A stretch of DNA of 64,000 nt, from the NCBI GenBank assembly GCA_029721435.1, contig CM056573.1, positions 49,884,501-49,948,500 on the forward strand. Direction: 5' to 3'. Positions within the stretch are counted from its first letter, which is position 1; each line of letters opens with the position of its first letter. The stretch comes from Gymnothorax reevesii (lineage: Eukaryota > Chordata > Actinopteri > Anguilliformes > Muraenidae). Under the pieces are notes generated by a model. The model was not told where the DNA came from and made no database searches. It saw only the letters and a list, made by a program, of their open reading frames with translations. Below are positions 58,123 to 64,000 of this stretch, one piece after another. Position numbers and translations under genes: made by a program.

Positions 58123-58363
58123 TAGAATAATTCAATTATTTATTTAATTATTTTATTATTTTAACTTAACATGGTGTGCATTTACTAATATACCAAATAT
58201 TCTATATGTTGTTTAAAATAAATTGTGTTCAGTGGAAAAAAGTTGTTTTTTACCTAGACATTTCAAAATAATACATTTCATAGCTGTAATTGCTATACCG
58301 TGAAACCGTGAGATTTTTGTTAAAGATTATCATACCGTCAATCTCATACCGGCCCACGCCTAG
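58123..58363. mobile_element. terminal fragment of a hAT-like element
   Basis: Read on the minus strand it begins CTAGGCGTGGGCCGGTAT and continues with GACGGTATGATAATC and CACGGTTTCACGGTAT, a terminus known from widespread fish hAT-type repeats. Only this end is present; its partner is missing, and the Tc1 fragment abuts its interior. Confidence 0.5.
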
Positions 58364-60913
58364 TCCAATGTGGGTGAAGAAGTTGATTTCATATCTCAGC
58401 AAGATTAGTGGTCCATATCCACAAAAATCAAGGCTTTCCCAATACATTAGAAAAGGCAGCAAATGAAAACAAAGAGGCATCTACATACATATATATATGC
58501 AACTAATTCTCACATAATTGAGTTAATAAAGCAGAACTATGTAAATAGTCCCTTCCTTAATTTTATGTTTTAGAATCAGAAGTGTAAAATAAGCTAAGGT
58601 GTGACTAAGCAGCAAATCTATGCTTATGAAGTTATTTTTCATTGGAATTATAACACCCAGGGGAAGAAAAATATGAATATTGTGCGATACCAAGCAGTCT
58701 ATTGGGACCACTAATTTATTTATTTATTTGTTTTTTTTTTTTTTACTGCATCAGTTCATTTTTTTAATGACTGTAAATTTTTCCGTTGGTGGGGAGGTGC
58801 GATCACCTCCCCACCAAGTCCATCAAGTCCAGTCATGCAAGATGATGCACCTAATTTATCCATCTAGATCGATGATGGCGGCATTTAAAATACAATGTAT
58901 ATTTATGCCATGCCATGCATTTTGTGTGTGGTCATAGCACGCTGGTAGCCTACACTGCACTGCAAAATTTTGGCCAAAAGTTTCTGACTCTACCAGTCTT
59001 CCATCACAGCCAATGATGTATGAACTCTGCCATCTGAGGATAAGCCTGCATTTTTGATCGAATGAAGACAGACAAATTCTGCTTTGGGCCGCATAATTCT
59101 GATTTTGCTGACATACAGGGTCTGGCTAAACCAAGTATAACCTTGATCCTGTGTGCTCTAATGTATTAGTTTCATGTTATTTTGATGACTTGGCTGCAAA
59201 TTGTCAGAACGTTTTTTACACATGACTCAGTCTCAAACTCATTGTGTTTCTGGAAATTTAATTCCAGACATTCCAAAAATTCATTCATGTCAAACAAAAT
59301 AAGCACTTTACTAAAGTAATGCATTATGTATGAAAATCTCTGTCACTATCTAAAAGCGTATCCTGACCTGTGTTAGACTCATCGGATCAACTTCAGTCTT
59401 TTGTTTGGATGGGTTTTGCCAGGTTTGTGTTGATGTGGATATCCGATAGCTGCTTATTGAATCTGAAATTTATCGATATTACTTTCCAAGTTTGACAAAA
59501 ATAAAGACATGATATGAAAATAATTAATAGTAACTTTGTTTTTTTTTAACATTAAGTGCATGCATTACTTGAATGAATATTTCATTAATGTTGACATTGG
59601 GCTTCTCACTAGCAAAACTAAAGGATAAAAAACAATCAATTTTAAGGAGTTTTCAGGGGTTATGTTCCATGGTCATCCTCTACTGGGCAAATACTGGCAA
59701 CATTTTTCTGTCCTTGAATCGACAGGCTCCGACAAGCTCATATTTACCTCAAACCTGCCTCAGTTCATAAAATCATCGATTGGTTTAAAATATTGTGTAG
59801 CTCAATTTAAGCCCTGCTTTAAGGCATTGAAATATTGTCTATATTGTTGTGCTAAATGTTTAAATTCTGCAGCTTTATTTTTATTTGGGCATTTTGAGCA
59901 GTTTAAATTTGGGATGTTTACATTAATCTTATGCCTTTACTTTCACCTTACTTTGCAGTTAACATTTTATTACTTTCCCTTGAAAAACCCTGTCTGCTCT
60001 CTGCTGAATTAAATGGATAAAGTAATGCAATTTAATGGAAAAATGGGAGGGGTTTTAATATGTGATGTGAACCATGCAATGCAAGGATTGGTACAGTCAG
60101 GAGACCAGAAATAGTCCAGCTTGATAATCTTCTATCCAATGCTGCTCAATGATTTTCCTCCATAGTTTAAAACCGTTCATTACACAATGGGCAAAGATGC
60201 CTTAAGGACATGCCTGCCTTAATATTTTTTTTTTTTTGCGTCACCAGGGTTGAAACAATCAAGTACAGTCATGCACAAGTATTTTGAAATCTATTGCCTT
60301 ACTCCTCTCTTCATTTGCTCCGAGAACTCCAAACAGCCTTTTGCCACAATTTTACTTCCTTTTTTGTTGTGTCTTAAGGTTGTAAAAAGTTTGTACAAGT
60401 ACTGTTTAAATGTCGCACTCGTTGATATTGTGACCTCTTACGCTTTGTGTCATGTATGATGCAAAGATAAATAGTCTATCATAACAATACCTTAATGGTG
60501 CAGTTTTTACCTGAAGCAAAGTCTGTCTGAAAGTAATGGGCAATGCTAGCTTTGTGGGAGGGATTTAAATTTAAATGATTAAAGGGGTTCCATAGAGTTT
60601 AGTCATTTGTTCAGTTTGAAGCAGCTTTCCCTGAGGCCCGGGTCATCTATGGCTCGGAGAGTGGTTCAGTTGTACTGAGCTGGCCTCAGTTGCCACTGTC
60701 ATGGATCGAATAGGAGGAGGGGTTTGATTTGGTTCAATAGTAACTCCTCTGGTGGACTCCAGGGTTCCTGTTTGCATGTGTCTGCTGTGCCAGTTGCACC
60801 AGCTGCCTGATCTTCAGCTACAGCAGCTGCTGTGTTGCAGTTTGGCTTCAGGGATTGTTGGATTGTGAAGGGATTAGCTTCACACTTTCAGAGGGTGCCT
60901 GTTAGTGGGGCTG
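58364..60913. other. no gene seen
   Basis: Non-coding, AT-rich. GTTGGTGGGGAGGTGCGATC and GATCACCTCCCCACCAAG near 58787-58820 form a short hairpin. The open frame at 59662-60012 is hydrophobic, lacks splice context and has no recognisable domain. Confidence 0.4.
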
Positions 60914-61520
60914 TACAGTGTTGTGAAAAAGTATTTGCCTAATTTTGCTTATTTGTCATGCAAAATTATTTCAAATCTTCGCAGAGAGTGTAATATAATA
61001 GATGAGGGGGATATGAGTAAATATGCAGTTTGTTTTTAAGATTATCTGTTCACTTAGTTAAGGAAAAAAATCCAACATTTCATCAACCATGTGAAAAAGT
61101 AACCTCCCCTGAAAACTTAATTGCTGGCTGCCCGTCCTGTTGCAGCTACAACTGCCACTAAAAGCCTCCAGTATCTGGAGATCAGTCTTCTACATTTATG
61201 TGGGAATTTTTACAGAATGACTTAAATTTTGCTGCATTAGAGAGTTTTGAGGACTTTAGAGGACTTTAAAGTCCTGCTACATCACAGTACAGTTAGTCAG
61301 GACTTAGACTAGGTATCTCAAATCTTTATTTTGTTTCTTTTGAGTCATTCTGTGGTGGACTTTGGGATATTGTTTTGCTGCCTAACCAAATTTCTGTTGA
61401 ACTTCAGATGACTGACTGATAGCAGGACATTCTCCTTCAGGTTTTTATGGTTGAGAGCAGATTCATGGTTCAGTTTTGGCAACTCTGTCTGGCCCTGAAG
61501 CTGCAAAGCCAGGGCTCATG
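60914..61520 (-). pseudogene. decayed Tc1 fragment (C-terminal half)
   Basis: It begins with the terminal repeat TACAGTGTTGTGAAAAAGTA at 60914, the same family end as at 4610. Minus-strand transposase DNA is recognisable from about 61300 to 61500 as nucleotide phrases such as GGACATTCTCCTTCAGG (61424) and ATTGTTTTGCTGC, but the frame is destroyed. It breaks off near 61520. Confidence 0.7.
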
Positions 61521-61699
61521 ATAACCAGAGACCTCAGGTGGAATGCGCGTCAAAATTGCTTTGGACGCACAGCATGGAAAGCCGATGGGTGTTGTGGACA
61601 CTTGTAATTTTTTGAAAATCCAATTTTCATACCTTTCTTGAAACTTCTCCCTCCCTTATCCCTGTTTTCGCAAGGAAAAACCTAGCTTTTAAAACATCT

Positions 61700-62545
61700 C
61701 ATCATTGTAATGGGTCATTCTCACGATAGTGGCACAGATAATGAAACTGAAATTTTTTTTTTTTTTCAAAATCTGCTTATTTGAACTTGATGCTTGAAGC
61801 AAAATTCAAAAAGGTGGCAACAAAAGACCCAAAAAGTTGGCTGATGCTACGAAAAAATAATACACCTGATGGCACGTTTCACAGCTGATTTTGCTAATAG
61901 GCAACAGGACAGTAACATGATTGGGCATGACAAGCATCCCAGAGAGGCTGAGTCTTTCAGAAGTAAAGATGGTTCTAGGGCTTCACCACTTTGTAAATGG
62001 CTGCGGGCAAGTATTTCAACAATTTAAGAAAAATGCCTCTCAAAATTGTAAAGAATTTGGTGATTTCATCATCCATGCTGCATAATTTCTTTAAAAGATT
62101 CAAAGAATCTGGAAAAATCTCTGTGCGCAAGGGACAAGGCTAAAAATATATACTGAATTGTCATGATCTTAAGGCTCGGCACAGTAGTAAGATCAGACAG
62201 GATTCTGTTGTGAAAATCACTGCAAGGGCTCAAGTACACTTCTAAAAACCACAGTGAACACAGTTTGTTGCTCCATCCAAAAATTCTACTTAAAACTCTA
62301 CCATGTTAAAATAAAACCATATACAGTATACACAAGATCCAGAAACACTGCCACTTTCTCTGAGTCCCAGCTCATTTAAGCTGGACTGAAGCGAAGTGGG
62401 AAGCTGTCCTGTGGACCCGACCAATCAAGATGCCAAATTCTTCTTGGAAATCGTGGTTGCCTCGAGAGGGGCCATAATGTTATCAGCGTGCAGTTTGGAT
62501 GTCAACATCCATGATGATAATGGGGTGCATTAGTACACAAATATC
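61700..62545 (+). pseudogene. decayed Tc1/mariner copy of another family
   Basis: Plus-strand remnants of a second Tc1-type family. Nucleotide phrases GAGAGGCTGAGTCTTTCAGA (about 61945), AAGATTCAAAGAATCTGG (62096) and CAAGGGACAAGG (62128) mark the helix-turn-helix region, and TTTAAGCTGGACTGAAGCG with ATTCTTCTTGGAAATCGTGG (62437) marks the start of the catalytic core. Stops and frameshifts are frequent. The copy ends near 62545, before the second catalytic residue. No terminal repeat was recognised with confidence. Confidence 0.65.
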
Positions 62546-62589
62546 CTGATGTATTTGGCTGTATCTAAGCGTATAATGCGGCCTTATAG

Positions 62590-63562
62590 TAATTGACCTA
62601 TGGCTAAGCCCTGCCCTCAAATGTGATGAGCCAATCACAGTGTGTATTCTCTCCCTATATACTCGGACATTCTGATCCTGAACTTCCTTTGAAATGCATT
62701 ACGGAAACTCTGAATCGTTCGCTTTTATGGGGTTTCAAAATGTTTTCAAGTTTTAAAAAAGGTCAAACACTGTGCTTGGGGTGAATGTAACTCCGATACG
62801 AGGTATCTTAAGAGGCTGGGCAATGGGGTGTATTTTATACCCTTCCCAAAGCCACATCATAAACAAGAAAAGCGTCTCATATATAAAGCTCTGTGGAAGA
62901 CCCCACTATCAGCTTAACGTAGCTAACAAAGGTCAACAAGGATGTCTACATTTGTTCCAAGCTAAGTCAACATCGTGTTTAAGGCGACATGTTGTCACTT
63001 CTCTGGTGATTAATGTAATGTTATCTTTTACATCACTAAGTTGGCTAACATTAGCTAAAGTTGGTAAACTCTATGGCTTACTTCAGCGCTGACAGACGTT
63101 GGCTTAACGTGAGCTCCTGGCTGCATTGTTCTCCATGTCTCCTTGTTTACCGAGGAGTTCAGTCACGTCCGGTTATATTTCTTAAATTCAGTAACAATAA
63201 TACATAAATAAAATTTATTACCGTGCCGTGCACAAGCAATGGTCCTCTATCTTGTTGTATGAGAGGGTGAAGGAAATGAGATGCGGTTGATCATGTTTGC
63301 AATGAGCCCTGAAAATTTTAGCTTCTAATTTAAACTTTTCGTTGACCTTCTCCACTCTAAATTCATTAATGTATCCCTCCAATTCATAGTGTAACCCTTT
63401 TTGCTAACTTCCTGATAAAATTTCAGCCTTCTATCGCCAAAAATTATCGATAGCATTCTGAAAAATGTCTCCGACTGTGATAACCCACCATTAGCGCCTG
63501 TTCTAAAATGTTGATTGTTTGTCAGGCAGTGGAGTGGGTAGGGCTTAGCCGTAGGTCAATTA
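62590..63562 (+). mobile_element. THAP-containing DNA transposon remnant, ~970 bp
   Basis: Inverted ends are TAATTGACCTATGGCTAAGC (62590) and its partner GCTTAGCCGTAGGTCAATTA (63543-63562), extended by GCCC. Between them lies a zinc-finger coding remnant (62740-62990). THAP fingers at the N-terminus of transposases are known from P-element-like, ISL2EU/IS4EU and related superfamilies. The DDE part is absent, so this is a deletion derivative. The target duplication is ambiguous because the ends themselves are palindromic (TAATT...AATTA). Confidence 0.65.
62740..62990 (+). pseudogene. THAP zinc-finger remnant of a transposase
   Basis: In one frame from about 62762 the sequence reads VKHCAWGECNSDTRY and then GVYFIPFPKPHHKQEKRL. 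After a frame change near 62875 it reads YIKLCGRPHYQLNVAN, and after another near 62935 it reads VNKDVYICSK. The C-x4-C start, the FPKP motif and the later C-x2-3 pattern fit a THAP (C2CH) DNA-binding finger. Two shifts and an early stop make it non-functional. Confidence 0.6.
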
Positions 63563-63829
63563 CACGGAAAGGAGAAAGAAGATCGCCAGCCAGTTCATTC
63601 GAAAAAATGACTGTGAAAATCATTTAATGCCGTATTAATGATAATTGTGCAATTTCAGTGGTTTTATAACAGACCAGTTTGCTACCTCATCGTTTAATTT
63701 CTGCGAGACTTGTTTAAACTGCATGTTGCAGAATTTCCCCTCAAAGGACGATTTTTTTCATGTATTTTAAAAACGGTTAATAAAGTTGAAAGTTATAACT
63801 TTCCAAATTCCCATATTTTGTCTATTTAC
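63563..63829. other. no separate gene seen
   Basis: AT-rich. The frame that becomes the LINE endonuclease is open back to at least 63785, but the protein-like pattern is only convincing from about 63830. Confidence 0.35.
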
Positions 63830-64000
63830 TCAGACATTATCATGGGAGACTTAAATTATCCTGGTATCAACTGGGAAATGGTGAAAGGACAGGGTAGGGG
63901 GGAGGAGGAATTTCTAGATGTTATAAATGATAATTTTTTGGTGCAGTATGTTAATAAACCTACCAGAGAGAAGGCAATTTTAGACTTTGTGCTCTGTAAT
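63830..64000 (+). CDS. LINE endonuclease domain, partial, runs off the window
   Basis: The open frame reads DIIMGDLNYPGINWE, then EEEFLDVINDNFLVQYVNKP and TREKAILDFVLCN up to the last base. GDLNYP corresponds to the GDFN motif of the apurinic-like endonuclease, and the NKPTR...ILDFVL pattern is typical of the same domain in CR1/L2-type elements. It differs strongly in codon use and sequence from the L2 copy at 5.6 kb, so it is a different family. No lesion is visible in the part present; its continuation is outside the window. Confidence 0.8.

Noticed and set aside
58787..58820. Short hairpin with GGGGAGGTGCGATC and its complement
   Set aside because: It resembles the hairpin ends of the HINE-like elements, but no adjacent tetranucleotide stretch or matched subterminal repeat was found nearby.

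Overview
The window looks like nuclear DNA from a ray-finned fish, probably a teleost. The reasons are one clean vertebrate-type first coding exon with a consensus splice donor inside a CpG-rich promoter, an L2-clade LINE with the typical fish 3' tail, a DANA-like tRNA-derived SINE body, several Tc1 families, many hAT-type non-autonomous elements with 8-bp target duplications, and abundant microsatellites. I see no bacterial operons, no tRNA or rRNA genes and no CRISPR array. I cannot name the species.

Layout. 0-4.6 kb holds small mobile elements, a tandem repeat and a decayed Tc1 copy. 4.7-10.1 kb is bracketed by two inverted copies of a short repeat and contains a nearly full-length but broken L2 LINE (5.6-9.05 kb). 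10.22-11.73 kb is an intact Tc1-type transposon with perfect 30-bp ends and an unbroken 337-residue DD34E transposase, followed by a SINE. 14.3-16.5 kb is a CpG-rich promoter leading to the only host coding exon I can support (88 codons, ATG at 16205, donor at 16469). An upstream non-coding exon joined to it is plausible. Most of the DNA from 16.5 kb onward may be a long first intron, because I found no second exon.

16.5-64 kb is a mosaic of nested elements. There are hAT-type elements at 16.6, 23.1, 24.7-25.9, 31.0 and 53.1-55.0 kb with visible 8-bp duplications, and an element with a 5-bp duplication at 39.1-40.7 kb nested in a giant inverted repeat (38.6-41.8 kb). A Tc1 with symmetric 214-bp inverted repeats and a frameshifted transposase lies at 43.2-44.8 kb. 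Decayed Tc1 pieces lie at 34.5, 57.9, 60.9 and 61.7 kb, a THAP-domain transposon remnant at 62.6-63.6 kb, and the start of a CR1/L2-like LINE runs off the right edge.

The most interesting structure is a scattered class of short elements sharing one architecture: a 3' terminal hairpin whose outer stem is repeated once near the other end, tetranucleotide-rich (CCGTCYGTC-like) sequence beside the hairpin, and in some copies internal 130-160 bp tandem units. This matches what is known of Helentron-associated non-autonomous rolling-circle elements (HINEs). Several of the tandem arrays repeatedly carry the nuclear-receptor half-site TCAAGGTCA or AAGGTCA.
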